From Candidatus Eisenbacteria bacterium (lineage in GTDB: Bacteria > Desulfobacterota > Binatia > DP-6): 63,680 nt of DNA. Positions 17,056-26,244 of the stretch are shown in pieces (positions within the stretch are counted from its first letter, which is position 1; each line of letters starts with the position of its first letter). The stretch covers positions 1 through 63,680 of the forward strand of contig DATJZY010000170.1 in NCBI GenBank assembly GCA_035577985.1, in the 5' to 3' direction. The notes beneath the pieces are model-generated. The model was given only the letters and a program-made list of their open reading frames with translations. It was not told where the DNA came from and did not search any database. The translations under genes and the position numbers were made by a program.

Positions 17056-18492
17056 TCAGACGCCCCGCCGCGTGAGGATCACCTTCGCGGTCTCGGACAG
17101 GATCTTGAGATCGAGCCACAGCGAGCGGTTGTACATGTAGGCCAGGTCGTACTTCAGCTTCGTCGCCGGCGACGTGTGGTACTCGCCGTTCACCTGCGCG
17201 TACCCGGTGAGCCCGGGACGCACCTTGAACCGCTCGCGATAGCCCTGGATCTCCTGCTCGTACTGCTGGACGAACTCGGGACGCTCCGGACGCGGCCCGA
17301 CGAAGCTCATGTCGCCGCGCAGCACGTTCCAGAGCTGCGGGAGCTCGTCGAGGCGCGTCGCGCGCAGCACGCGGCCGGTCCCGGTGATGCGGGGATCGTT
17401 GGCGATCGCGAGCACGGGACCCGTCGCCTCCTCCGCGCCCGCGTGCATGGTGCGGAACTTGTAGATCGTGAACGCATCGCCGTCCTTGCCGACGCGCTGC
17501 TGGCGATAGATCACCGGACCCGACGAGGTCATGCGCACCGCGAGCGCGACCAGCGCCATCACGGGGGCCGTCGCCGCGAGCAGCACGAAGGCGAGCACGG
17601 CGTCGAAGATGCGCTTCGGCCCCGCGCCGCCGCCGGCCGGCGCGTCGTGCAGCACCTCGATGAGCGGAATGTCGTGCAGCCGCAGGTGCTCGCGCCGTCC
17701 GATCAGGATCTCGTAGGGCGAGGGCACGACGTAGATCTGCGCGCGCTCCCCCGGCCAGCGGCTGAGCGCGTCGAGGAGCCGGTCCTGCCAGGTGCCCTCG
17801 GAGACGATGATCACCTCGTCGACCGCGTGGGTCTCGCACAGCGTCGGCAGCTCGTCGCGGCTGCCGACGATCGGCACGTCGGCGGCCGTGCCCTGGAGCA
17901 GCGGCCGGGCCCCGTTCATCGCCACCGCGCCGACGACGTCCATCCCGAGCCACGGCTGCGTGCGGACGGTCTCGATCACCTCGCTCGCCGCCTCGCTCGT
18001 CCCGACGACGAGCACGCGGCGGCGCGGATAGCGCCCCATGAGGGGTCGGCAGGCGAGCCGCCATCCGGTCACGAGGGCCGCGTTCGCGGCCGCGTACACG
18101 AGGAAGATCGAACGCGGGAACATGAGGTCCTGGTGGAAGAAGTAGACCGCGACCAGGCACAGCGCCTGGAGCACCGCGGCCGCACCGATCGGCGCCAGGT
18201 GATCGCGCGGGTTGAGCAGCGCGCGGGTGTCGTAGAGACCCAGCAGGTAGAGGGTCAGGAGCTGCGCCGCCAGCATCTCGGGCCAGTGGTGCGTGACCTC
18301 GGCGAACCGGATGCCCGGCAGGTAGCCCTGGGTGAAGGGGAACGGCACCATGACGCGCAGGCCGAAGGCCAGGAGGTACGCGAGCGGCGCGGCGACCAGG
18401 TCCCCGGTCACCAGCATGGCCCAGCGGGCACGCCACCCTCTGTCGCGCCGATGCACCGGCTCTGGAGATATCAGAAGGCCCTGGCCCGTCAA
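17056..18492 (-). CDS. Undecaprenyl-phosphate sugar phosphotransferase (WcaJ/WbaP type)
   Basis: Starts a lipid-linked glycan by moving a sugar-1-phosphate to undecaprenyl phosphate at the inner membrane. The 478 residues have four or five N-terminal membrane helices, a Rossmann-like CoA-binding region (RRVLVVGTSEAASEV), and a C-terminal bacterial sugar transferase domain: KRIFDAVLAF, VIYRQQRVGKDG, YKFRTM, the Asp-Glu dyad in RLDELPQLWNVLRGDMSFVGPRPE, and RPGLTGYAQV. The sugar may be glucose or galactose. Confidence 0.92.
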   Translation of the reverse strand: MTGQGLLISPEPVHRRDRGWRARWAMLVTGDLVAAPLAYLLAFGLRVMVPFPFTQGYLPGIRFAEVTHHWPEMLAAQLLTLYLLGLYDTRALLNPRDHLAPIGAAAVLQALCLVAVYFFHQDLMFPRSIFLVYAAANAALVTGWRLACRPLMGRYPRRRVLVVGTSEAASEVIETVRTQPWLGMDVVGAVAMNGARPLLQGTAADVPIVGSRDELPTLCETHAVDEVIIVSEGTWQDRLLDALSRWPGERAQIYVVPSPYEILIGRREHLRLHDIPLIEVLHDAPAGGGAGPKRIFDAVLAFVLLAATAPVMALVALAVRMTSSGPVIYRQQRVGKDGDAFTIYKFRTMHAGAEEATGPVLAIANDPRITGTGRVLRATRLDELPQLWNVLRGDMSFVGPRPERPEFVQQYEQEIQGYRERFKVRPGLTGYAQVNGEYHTSPATKLKYDLAYMYNRSLWLDLKILSETAKVILTRRGV

Positions 18493-18513
18493 CGCAACGC
18501 GCCATTCACCAGC

Positions 18514-19701
18514 TCATTTCGAACCGGCGGCGGCGTACCACGCGGCTTCCACGGCCTGTGCCGACACTTCCCACCGATAGCGCTCCTCGACCAGGCGGCG
18601 CCCCGCCCGGGCGACGGCCCGCGCCCGCTCCGGCGCCGCCAAGAGGTCGCCCGCTGCGCGCGCGAGCGATTCGGTGTCCTCGCCCAGGACGAGGTGCTCG
18701 CCCGCGACGACGTCGAGCGCCGCCGCGACCTGGGGCGTCGTGACGACCGGCGTTCCGACCGCCATCGCCTCCAGGACCTTGTTCTGCAAGCCCGAGCCGC
18801 TGCGCATCGGGATCACGGTGACGGCGCCGCTCGCGACCTCGGGCGCCATCTGCGGGACGTCGGCGGCGAGCGTCACGCCGTCGAGCGTCGCGAGCGCGCG
18901 TACCGCGCGGCCCGGCCGCGCGCCCGCGAGGTGCAAGGTCGCCGCGGGAACGCGCGCGCGCACCGCCGGGAGAATCTCCGTCGCGAGCCAGCGCGCGGCG
19001 TCGACGTTCGGGAAGTAGCCGAGGTTGCCGGCGAACACGATGCGGCCCGGTACGCCGTCGCCCGTTCGCAGGGGAAACGCGCTCAGATCGACGCCGTTCG
19101 GCACCACCCGCACGCCGGGAAGTGGAAGATGCGCGCGCTCGGGCTCCGAGACGACGAGGGTCGCCACCGCGGCGCGTGCGAGCGCCTCCTCGGTCGCGCG
19201 CAGGCGCCGGGCTTCCAGTCCCGACACCCACGCGAGCAGCCCGCGGTCGCGCCGCGCACGCCGTTCGAAGTTCGCCGACAGCACGTCGACCAGGTCGAGC
19301 ACGACGCCGGGGCGACCCGGCGGCGGCCACAGCGCCGCGGTACGCACGAGCTGCGCGTGCACGACGTCGAAGCGCTCGCGCGCGAGGAGCGCGGCGACGC
19401 GGTCCATCGCGCGCCAGCGCGCGTACAGCAGCACCTGGAGCGGACGCGGATCGCCGACCAGCACGCGCGCGAGCGACAGGCCGGCCTCCACGAGACCCAG
19501 CTCGACCACCTCGAGGCGCATGCCGAGAGCGCGGACGGCCTCGGCGTGCCGCGCGTCCGCCCTGCCCAGCACGATCGCGCACACCGTCACGTCGTGGCGC
19601 GCCGCCAGGAGCCGCAGATGATGGAAGCTGCGCACCTGATCGCCGCGCCACGGCGGCACGGGGAGGCGCGTCACCAGCGCCAGGACCTTCAGGCGGTCCA
19701 T
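18514..19701 (-). CDS. Glycosyltransferase family 4
   Basis: A 395-residue GT-B enzyme starting MDRLKVLALVTRLPVPPWRGDQVRS, with VVPNGVDLSAFP after the linker and the donor-site region SGSGLQNKVLEAMAVGTPVVTTPQ. The N-terminal layout resembles exopolysaccharide glycosyltransferases. ATG 19701 lies 13 bases inside the end of the upstream gene. Substrates are unknown; context puts it in LPS or capsule assembly. Confidence 0.85.
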   Translation of the reverse strand: MDRLKVLALVTRLPVPPWRGDQVRSFHHLRLLAARHDVTVCAIVLGRADARHAEAVRALGMRLEVVELGLVEAGLSLARVLVGDPRPLQVLLYARWRAMDRVAALLARERFDVVHAQLVRTAALWPPPGRPGVVLDLVDVLSANFERRARRDRGLLAWVSGLEARRLRATEEALARAAVATLVVSEPERAHLPLPGVRVVPNGVDLSAFPLRTGDGVPGRIVFAGNLGYFPNVDAARWLATEILPAVRARVPAATLHLAGARPGRAVRALATLDGVTLAADVPQMAPEVASGAVTVIPMRSGSGLQNKVLEAMAVGTPVVTTPQVAAALDVVAGEHLVLGEDTESLARAAGDLLAAPERARAVARAGRRLVEERYRWEVSAQAVEAAWYAAAGSK

Positions 19702-20627
19702 TGCTTCGTGCTCGCCGCCTGGATCCACACCCCCTCGGTGCGCCGCCGCCGGTAGCGCCACCAGGCGACCACGTGGGCGCTTTCGCGCAGCACCAGATAG
19801 ACGCCGAGACGCCCGAGGTCCGGGACCGACAACGCCCGCAGGGCCGTCCAGCCCCGCGGCTGCGGGTTCCCGCGCGCGAGGAGCGCGGGATACTGCGCGT
19901 CGATCTGCACCTTTCCCATCTCGATCCGGATCCGCTGGCGATAGAAGTCGCCGAGCGTCGCCGGCAGCCGTACGACGACGCGCGCAACCGGGTCGCGCAC
20001 GACGCGCTCGCGCCCGACCGCGAGCTCGAGCCAGCGCTCCGGCTCGATCAGATCCTCCGGCATCGTCGGCGGCAGGCCGGCGCTGCGCGCGGCGTAGAGC
20101 TGCCCGGACAAATTCGGAAAGTCGACGCCATACGGCGCCGCCATGATGCGCTCGAACGCGGTCGGCCGCGGCGCGCAGCTCGTCTTGGGCGACGCCAGGA
20201 CGGCGTCGGGCGCGGCCGCCAGCGCATCCAGCAGCCGTGCGATGGAGCCGGCGCCGATGTCGACGTCGGCGTCGAGGAAGACGGTCGTCGCGCCGCGCGC
20301 CCAGCGGCGGAGGACGTTCCAGGCGATCGCCTTGCCGGCGCGCTCGGTCGTGAGCGCGACGACATCCGCGGGCTCGGCGCCCGCCGGACGCTCGGGCTCG
20401 CGGTCGACGTCGTGCATCACGAGGCGCGCTCCCACGCGACGGGCGAACGCATCGAGGTCGCGCGCGGCGGGCGATCTCCCCGCGGCGCGACCGTTCAGGC
20501 ACACGAGCGTCTCGGTCGTGCCGGCCGCAGTCCGAAGATCGGACCACGCGGCGTCGAGCGTCCGCCCGAGCGCCGGCTCGTCGGTGCGACACGGGATGCC
20601 GAGGGTGACGGTGGGCTCCGTGCTCAC
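19689..20627 (-). CDS. Glycosyltransferase family 2-like protein
   Basis: A 312-residue GT-A protein. It begins VSTEPTVTLGIPCRTDEPALGRTLDAAW and carries TVFLDADVDIGAGSIARLL, the DxD metal site. The C-terminal part (REXWLEL, DFYRQRIRIEMGK) is not diagnostic of a substrate. GTG 20627 overlaps the stop of the upstream gene by GTGA, and its 3' end overlaps the next gene by 13 bases. Context suggests polysaccharide or LPS work. Confidence 0.8.
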   Translation of the reverse strand: MSTEPTVTLGIPCRTDEPALGRTLDAAWSDLRTAAGTTETLVCLNGRAAGRSPAARDLDAFARRVGARLVMHDVDREPERPAGAEPADVVALTTERAGKAIAWNVLRRWARGATTVFLDADVDIGAGSIARLLDALAAAPDAVLASPKTSCAPRPTAFERIMAAPYGVDFPNLSGQLYAARSAGLPPTMPEDLIEPERWLELAVGRERVVRDPVARVVVRLPATLGDFYRQRIRIEMGKVQIDAQYPALLARGNPQPRGWTALRALSVPDLGRLGVYLVLRESAHVVAWWRYRRRRTEGVWIQAASTKQWTA

Positions 20628-21508
20628 GTCGGAAGCCCCTCGCCTGGACGCAGGCAGGTGCGGACGACGAGCAGCGCCCGGCGCGCCGTCGTCGTACGTC
20701 CGACCAGCGCCGCGAGCACCGCCTTCACGCCGAACTTGGCGCCGGCCAGCGTCCGATAGAGCGCCGCCGCGCCCCACCCGCCGCGGCGCGCGAAGAACCG
20801 CAGCTCACCCGCGACGACGGCGGCGTCACGCCCCAGGCCGAAGCGCGTGGTCGCGCTCACGTTGCGCCCGTGGACGGCGACCGCGGCCGGGACGTGCAGC
20901 GTGTGCCAGCCCTCGGCGGCAGCGCGATGGCAGAGGTCCAGGTCCTCACCGTAGATGAAGTACGAGCCGTCGAAGCCGCCCAGGCGCTCGAAGACGGCGC
21001 GCCGCACGGCGACGAACGTGCCGTATACCCAGTCGACGGGGTATGGACCGCGCCGATTCCGCGCCGCGAGGCGCCCGACCGTCGTGTCGAGGAGCAGGTG
21101 GCGGACGACGCCGAAGCGCGCCGCGCCCGGTTGCCAGCGTCCCGCTTCGTCGGCGAGCCCGCCCCCGGCGATCGCGCTCTGCGGCTCCGCCTCGAGCGCG
21201 GCGACCAGGCGCGGGAGCGCGCCCGCCTCGAGCCGGGCGTCGGGATTGAGGAAGACCAGGACGCTTCCCCGCGCCTCGGCCGCGCCGGCGTTGGCGCCGC
21301 GCGCGAACCCGACGTTCGCCGGCAGCGCGATCGCCCGCGCCCACGGATGCCGGGTGCGGGCCGCCTCCGTGCTGCCGTCATTCGACGCGTTGTCGACGAC
21401 GATGACCTCCGTCCCCGCCCGCGCGTCGACCTCGAGGCTCGCCAGGCACGCCGCGAGCGCCGGCCCGGCGTTCCAGTTGACGACGACGACCGAGACCGAC
21501 CCCGACAC
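20624..21508 (-). CDS. Glycosyltransferase family 2 (rhamnosyltransferase-like)
   Basis: A 294-residue GT-A enzyme beginning MSGSVSVVVVNWNAGPALAACLASL. It has VIVVDNASNDGSTEAA, the FLNPDARL metal motif typical of rhamnosyl- and galactofuranosyl-type members, and YGEDLDLCHRAAAEGW. A C-terminal hydrophobic stretch is short. Specificity is inferred only at family level. It overlaps the next gene by GTGA. Confidence 0.87.
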   Translation of the reverse strand: MSGSVSVVVVNWNAGPALAACLASLEVDARAGTEVIVVDNASNDGSTEAARTRHPWARAIALPANVGFARGANAGAAEARGSVLVFLNPDARLEAGALPRLVAALEAEPQSAIAGGGLADEAGRWQPGAARFGVVRHLLLDTTVGRLAARNRRGPYPVDWVYGTFVAVRRAVFERLGGFDGSYFIYGEDLDLCHRAAAEGWHTLHVPAAVAVHGRNVSATTRFGLGRDAAVVAGELRFFARRGGWGAAALYRTLAGAKFGVKAVLAALVGRTTTARRALLVVRTCLRPGEGLPT

Positions 21509-21517
21509 GGGCCGACG

Positions 21518-23101
21518 TTAGCACGCCCGCCGGTCGCGGTCCCACACGCGCGCCCAGCGAAGGAACGTGTAGAAGGCGTCGGTCGCCGCCACGAAGAAGC
21601 CCGGCACGCCCTCGAGGCATCCGCGCTTCACGAGGTAGGCGCGCAGGAATCGCCACGCCGGCTCGGCGAGCAGGCGGCCGAGGCCGATCTGCCGTCCGGC
21701 CGGGACCTGGTTCGCTCCCACCGCGGTCAGCTTCGAGACCGAGCGCAGATGGTCCGCCACGTCGTCGTAGGTGTAGTGGAAGATCGGCTCGTGCAGCCGG
21801 CGCACCCGCCCCGGCACCTCGGCGCGGTCGTGCGGATCGGTGCCGCCCCACGTCGTGTGCTCGCGCCGCACGAGCCGCACGACCGGACGCGGGTACCAGC
21901 CGCCCCGATACCACCAGCGCCCCAGATACGAGACGAGCCGCGGGATCGCGAAGCCGTCCACGTCGGGCGGCACGTCCGCCAGCGCACGCCGGATCTCGTT
22001 CGACAGCTCGTCGCTGATGCGCTCGTCGGCGTCGAGGTTCAGCACCCATTCGCAGCGGGACGCGTCGAGCGCGAACTGCTTCTGCGCCCGGTATCCCGGC
22101 CAGGGATTGCGCAGGATGCGGTCCGTGTAGCGCCGGGCGATGTCGACCGTCTCGTCGTGCGAGCCGCCGTCGACCACGACGATCTCGTCGCACCATGCCG
22201 CGCTGTCGAGGCACTGCCCGATCTGCGCCGCCTCGTCCTGACAGACGATCGTGCAGGTGACGCGGGCGCGCGGGCTCGGCCCAGCGCGGCGGCGCCCGCG
22301 GTCCTTCGATCGCTGCGCGCGCAGGATCGCACTCGCCCACGCGCGCCGCTCCGCGCGCGGCACGTCGCCGAGGTAGGCGGCGAGCCAACGCGCCCGGTCG
22401 GTCGCCGATGCGAGCGGGCCGAGGGTCCGCGCGAGCTGCACGACGTTGGTCACCCGCCGCCGGCGCGACACCTCGGGACCGATGCGAACCCGCTCCAGGT
22501 CGAGCAGCGTGAAGCGTGGCGACGAGAGCGCGCCGCCGACGAGGATGTTCACGTCCTTCAAGTCCCGGTGGTAGACGCCTGCGTCGTGCAGGGAGCGGAA
22601 GAACGCGCCGAGCGCCCGGGTGAACGCGCGCCGCGTGACCCGGCGGGCCTGCGGATCGTCGAACCCCAGCAGGCGCAGCCAGGCGATGTTGGCCGTCTCG
22701 GCGGCCGGCACCTCGTGCGTCAGCAGGAAGCTGCGCGTGAGGAAGCCGTGCCAACGGAACTCGAGGGCGGCGACCGGCGGCGCGGTGGCAATGCCGAGCG
22801 CGGCGAGGGCACGCGCGTTGCGAAACGCCTGCACGGCGGGCGAGACGCGCCCGAGGCTCCCCACCGCGATACGGAGCGCGTGGACGTTGTAGCGCTTCAC
22901 GTACAGCGGCCCGATCGAGGTGACGATGCGACCGACCACCACCTTGCGCTGGAACTTGATCAGGTGACAGCGGGCGCTCGTCAGCAAGCGGTCCGCATCG
23001 CCGTCCGGTCCCACGGTGCGCACGAGGTCCACGCCCGCAACGACGACGGCGCGTAGCCGCCCCGCCCGCACCACGCGCGGCGCGTCGCCCTCAGCGTGCA
23101 C
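21518..23101 (-). CDS. Fusion of LPS-core kinase-like domain and family 2 glycosyltransferase
   Basis: A 527-residue two-domain protein from GTG 23101. Residues about 40-255 look like the WaaP/Kdo-kinase group: YVKRYN (possible ATP lysine near 69), LHDAGVYHRDLKDVNILVG with the catalytic loop HRDLK at 178-182, and TLLDLERVR near 198-205. Residues about 281-520 are a WaaE/KdtX-like GT2 with TIVCQDEAAQIGQCLDS, VVVDGGSHDETVDIA and LNLDADER (357-361). A proline/arginine-rich linker joins them. One reading frame covers both, without internal stops. It overlaps the upstream gene by 11 bases. Confidence 0.85.
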   Translation of the reverse strand: MHAEGDAPRVVRAGRLRAVVVAGVDLVRTVGPDGDADRLLTSARCHLIKFQRKVVVGRIVTSIGPLYVKRYNVHALRIAVGSLGRVSPAVQAFRNARALAALGIATAPPVAALEFRWHGFLTRSFLLTHEVPAAETANIAWLRLLGFDDPQARRVTRRAFTRALGAFFRSLHDAGVYHRDLKDVNILVGGALSSPRFTLLDLERVRIGPEVSRRRRVTNVVQLARTLGPLASATDRARWLAAYLGDVPRAERRAWASAILRAQRSKDRGRRRAGPSPRARVTCTIVCQDEAAQIGQCLDSAAWCDEIVVVDGGSHDETVDIARRYTDRILRNPWPGYRAQKQFALDASRCEWVLNLDADERISDELSNEIRRALADVPPDVDGFAIPRLVSYLGRWWYRGGWYPRPVVRLVRREHTTWGGTDPHDRAEVPGRVRRLHEPIFHYTYDDVADHLRSVSKLTAVGANQVPAGRQIGLGRLLAEPAWRFLRAYLVKRGCLEGVPGFFVAATDAFYTFLRWARVWDRDRRAC

Positions 23102-24197
23102 GCGCCACCTCGCCCAGAAACGACTCCAGCTCGTCGAGATGCCGGCTCCACGGGAATTCCTCCGCCCGTGATCGCGCCGCTGCGCTCCGCCGTGCCCAGT
23201 CGGGGCCGAGCGCACGGACGATCGCGTCCCGTAGCGTGCGCGTGTCCTCGGGATCGTCGACGACCAGGTCGTCACCCACGCCCGCCAGCAGCTCCGCGGC
23301 GCCGACTCGGCGGCTGGTCACCACCGGGACACCGGCGGCGCACGCCTCCAGCACGACGTTGCCGAAGGCCTCCTGCCGCGACGGAACGACGACCGCGTCG
23401 GCGGCGGCGAGAAGGCGGTCGACGTCGCCGCGCGGACCGAGGACTTGCACCGGCCCCCCGGCGGCGGCCTCGCGCCGGTAGCGCCCCAGCCGCTCGTCGT
23501 CACCGGCCAGGAGCAGCGCGGCGCCGGCCGGTGGCTGCTCCCGCCACGTCCGCAGGAGGATGTCGAACCCCTTGCGCACGAATCCCGTACCGATCGCCAG
23601 GCACACCGGTCCGTCGCCGATGCCGAGCTCGGATCGCACCGCGCGTCCGTCGACCGCCCGGCGCGCCGGATGGAAGCGTTCGAGGTCGACGCCGTTGTAG
23701 AGCACGCGCACGTGCGACGCGGGGACCCCGTAGTCGTCCTCGATCTCGCGCGCCACGCGTCGGGAGACCGCGATCACCGCACGATGTCCGTCGGGCGCGA
23801 ACATCCGTCGCTCGAGCCAGAGAACTGCGCGGTGGTAGGGCCCGCGCCGTGGCCCGCGCTGATCCGCGGCCTCCATCCGCGCCAGGTAGCTGCGGTGCGT
23901 GCCGCCTCCGACCCGCACCACGTCCTGGCGCGGCGTCCGCCCGAAGCCCACGATCACGTCCCAGCGCTCCGTCGCCACTGCGCGGGGTGCCGCCAGCGCG
24001 AAGCTCACCAGACGCGCCACGCGCCCGGCCCGCACGATCGGCACGCGCCGGACCGTGACGCCCGCCGGCGCCGCGTCCGCCTTGGCGACGAACACGTGCA
24101 GCTCGTGCCCTCGGGCCGCGAGCCCGCTCGCCATCCGGCACAGGTCGGCCTCCGTGCCGCCGCCGGCGAGCCGGCGATGCATGAACGCGATCCGCAT
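23091..24197 (-). CDS. Glycosyltransferase family 4, WaaG-like
   Basis: A 368-residue GT-B protein. MRIAFMHRRLAGGGTEADLCRMASGLAARGHELHVF, followed by VGFGRTPRQDVVRVGGGTH, matches the layout of LPS core glucosyltransferases of the WaaG group. The C-terminal half has VLYNGVDLERFHP, CLAIGTGFVRKGFDILL and PSRQEAFGNVVLEACAAGVPVVTS. It probably adds a hexose to the inner-core heptose, but that acceptor is an inference. ATG 24197 was chosen because homology begins there; a longer frame runs upstream. Confidence 0.85.
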   Translation of the reverse strand: MRIAFMHRRLAGGGTEADLCRMASGLAARGHELHVFVAKADAAPAGVTVRRVPIVRAGRVARLVSFALAAPRAVATERWDVIVGFGRTPRQDVVRVGGGTHRSYLARMEAADQRGPRRGPYHRAVLWLERRMFAPDGHRAVIAVSRRVAREIEDDYGVPASHVRVLYNGVDLERFHPARRAVDGRAVRSELGIGDGPVCLAIGTGFVRKGFDILLRTWREQPPAGAALLLAGDDERLGRYRREAAAGGPVQVLGPRGDVDRLLAAADAVVVPSRQEAFGNVVLEACAAGVPVVTSRRVGAAELLAGVGDDLVVDDPEDTRTLRDAIVRALGPDWARRSAAARSRAEEFPWSRHLDELESFLGEVARAR

Positions 24198-24205
24198 GGG
24201 GCGGC

Positions 24206-25120
24206 TCAGGGGCGCGGCCGCAGCCGGAGCCACAGGGCTTCCAGCTGGTAGCGGAGGTTCATCGGGCGGAGCTCGCGGGCGCGCTTCAGGGCCGCGCGCG
24301 CGCCCAGCGTGTCGCCGGCGCGCTGGCGCGCGCGCGCGAGTCGCGCGTACCGTCGCGCCTGGCGACGGTGGAAGTCGTCGCGCCCCAGCACCGGCAACAC
24401 CTCCGGGTGGGTGCTGACGAGCTTCTCGGCCAGCCGGATGGCTTCCTCGCGGACGGTGCCCCGATCGCGCGCGATGCCGCCACCATGGCGGCGGTACAGG
24501 AACGCCTCCTCGTCGAGGAACACGGCCGGGAAGCGCGCGGCGACGCGCAGCACGAGGTCGAGGTCGTCGAGGATGTGGAAGCTCGTGTCGAACGGCCCCA
24601 CGGTGTCGAGCGCGGCACGCGTGAAGCACATGCCCTGCAGCTGGCCAAGGTTCCAGCGGAACACCTCGGCGACGCCGATCGTGCGTCCGACCAGCGCGCG
24701 CGTCACCTCGGGTTTGATCCAGGGCTCCGACGGCCCGTGCGGAGCGTCGTCGGGCGGCAGGAAGCGCCCGTTCTGGATCACCAGGCCGAGCTCGGGCTGC
24801 GCGCGCAGCACCGCGACCGGCCGCGCGAGTCGCCCCGGCAGCGCGACGTCGTCCGAATCGTGGAACGCGACGTACGCGCCCTGCGCCGCGGCGACGCCCG
24901 CGTTGCGCGCGGCGCCGACGCCACCGTGCGCGACCGGGAGTACCCGCAGGCGCGGATCGCGGATGCGGCCGAGGCGCGCCAGCGTGTCGTCCTGCGAGCC
25001 GTCGTCGACCACCACGACCTCGAACGCGACAGCCTCCTGGGCGAGCACGCTCTCGAGACTCGCCTCGACGAACGCCGCGCGATTGTAGGTCGGCACGACG
25101 ACGCTCACCTCGGGCTTCAT
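24206..25120 (-). CDS. Glycosyltransferase family 2
   Basis: A 304-residue GT-A enzyme with MKPEVSVVVPTYNRAAFVEASLESV, VVVVDDGSQDDTLARL and the metal motif FHDSDDVAL. A C-terminal helical stretch rich in arginine and alanine (about 245-300) follows. Substrate unknown. It overlaps the upstream GT4 gene by ATGA and lies eight bases before the WaaG-like gene. Confidence 0.87.
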   Translation of the reverse strand: MKPEVSVVVPTYNRAAFVEASLESVLAQEAVAFEVVVVDDGSQDDTLARLGRIRDPRLRVLPVAHGGVGAARNAGVAAAQGAYVAFHDSDDVALPGRLARPVAVLRAQPELGLVIQNGRFLPPDDAPHGPSEPWIKPEVTRALVGRTIGVAEVFRWNLGQLQGMCFTRAALDTVGPFDTSFHILDDLDLVLRVAARFPAVFLDEEAFLYRRHGGGIARDRGTVREEAIRLAEKLVSTHPEVLPVLGRDDFHRRQARRYARLARARQRAGDTLGARAALKRARELRPMNLRYQLEALWLRLRPRP

Positions 25121-26244
25121 GCCGCCCGCCCGTCGCGCACCGCCTCGTCGAAGGCGCCGAACATCGTGGCGGCGAATCCTTCGAGCGTGAAGACCGTCGC
25201 CAGCCGGTGGTAGGCGGCCGCTCCCATCCGTGCCCGGCCCGGCGCGTCATGGAGGAGCGCCACCACGGCGCGCGCGAGCGCCGCGGGATCTTCGGGCGGC
25301 ACGAGCCGTCCGCTCTCGCCGTCGACCAGCATTTCGGGAATGCCGCCCACCGCGGTCGCCACGATCGGGCGGGCGAGCGCCATCGCTTCGAGCAGCGCGA
25401 GAGGGAACGGATCGCGGAGGGCCGGATGCACGAGCACATCGAGGCGCTGCACGATCGGAAACGGGTTCGCGAGGAAGCCCGTCGTCCGCACGACGTCCGA
25501 GAGACCGAGCTCGGCGATGCGCCCGCGTACGCGCGCCTCGGTCCCGGCGTCCGGGAAGGCGCCGACCAGGAGCACCGTCAGGTCGGGGACGGCCGCACGG
25601 ATCGCCGGCGTGGCCTCGACGAGGCACGTCGGGTTCTTCCGCCAGTCGAGGTTCCCCACCATGCCGATCGACGGCGCGCGCGGCGGCGCGATCCCCGGCG
25701 GTACCGCCGCGGCCGCCTCGCGGCGGATCCGCTCGACGTCCATGCCGTTGTAGGCGACGCGCGCACGCGTCCCGGGCGCGAAGCCGCCGAGCGCCTGCTC
25801 GGCGAGCCGCAGCGAATCCGCCGACGGCGCGATCACGTGCCGGGCGCGCCCGAGCAGGTGCTTTCGATACGGCCGCGCCTCGCCGTAGCTCGAGTAGACG
25901 TGGACCACCTGCGGGATCCCGAGCAGCCGCCCCGCCAGCCAGCAGTGCGGAAACGTCGAGAGCGTGGTCGAGTAGAACGCGTGCGATCCGCGCGCCGCGC
26001 GCACGAGGCGGGCGAGCGTCGCGGGCAACGTCGCCCGCGCGCTCAGGCGCCGCCAGGCTCCGAGACCGCGAACGACCGTCACGTGCTCGGGCGGGATCCC
26101 CGTCGTCGTGATGAGGTCGTGCCAGGCGGGAACGGCGTAGCGCAGCTCCCAGCCGTGCGCAGGGGCGGCGTCCGCGAGGACGCGCAGCGCGCGCCACATG
26201 CCGGCATGCTGCGGGTGCGCGAGCGTGACGAAGAGGCGCCTCAC
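25117..26244 (-). CDS. Glycosyltransferase family 4
   Basis: A 375-residue GT-B enzyme. GTG 26244 (VRRLFVTLAHPQHAG) is chosen because it overlaps the upstream kinase gene as GTGA. Visible are VAYNGMDVERI, SIGMVGNLDWRKNPTCLVEA, VLLVGAFPDAG and the donor-site region RDPFPLALLEAMALARPIVATAVGGIPEMLVDGESG. Substrate unknown; neighbours point to LPS core or O-chain assembly. Confidence 0.87.
   Translation of the reverse strand: MRRLFVTLAHPQHAGMWRALRVLADAAPAHGWELRYAVPAWHDLITTTGIPPEHVTVVRGLGAWRRLSARATLPATLARLVRAARGSHAFYSTTLSTFPHCWLAGRLLGIPQVVHVYSSYGEARPYRKHLLGRARHVIAPSADSLRLAEQALGGFAPGTRARVAYNGMDVERIRREAAAAVPPGIAPPRAPSIGMVGNLDWRKNPTCLVEATPAIRAAVPDLTVLLVGAFPDAGTEARVRGRIAELGLSDVVRTTGFLANPFPIVQRLDVLVHPALRDPFPLALLEAMALARPIVATAVGGIPEMLVDGESGRLVPPEDPAALARAVVALLHDAPGRARMGAAAYHRLATVFTLEGFAATMFGAFDEAVRDGRAA

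Noticed and set aside
21518..23101. Reading the kinase-glycosyltransferase gene as two genes
   Set aside because: No stop, frameshift or ribosome-binding site is visible between the domains; a single frame runs through the linker. It is kept as a fusion but flagged for read-level checking.
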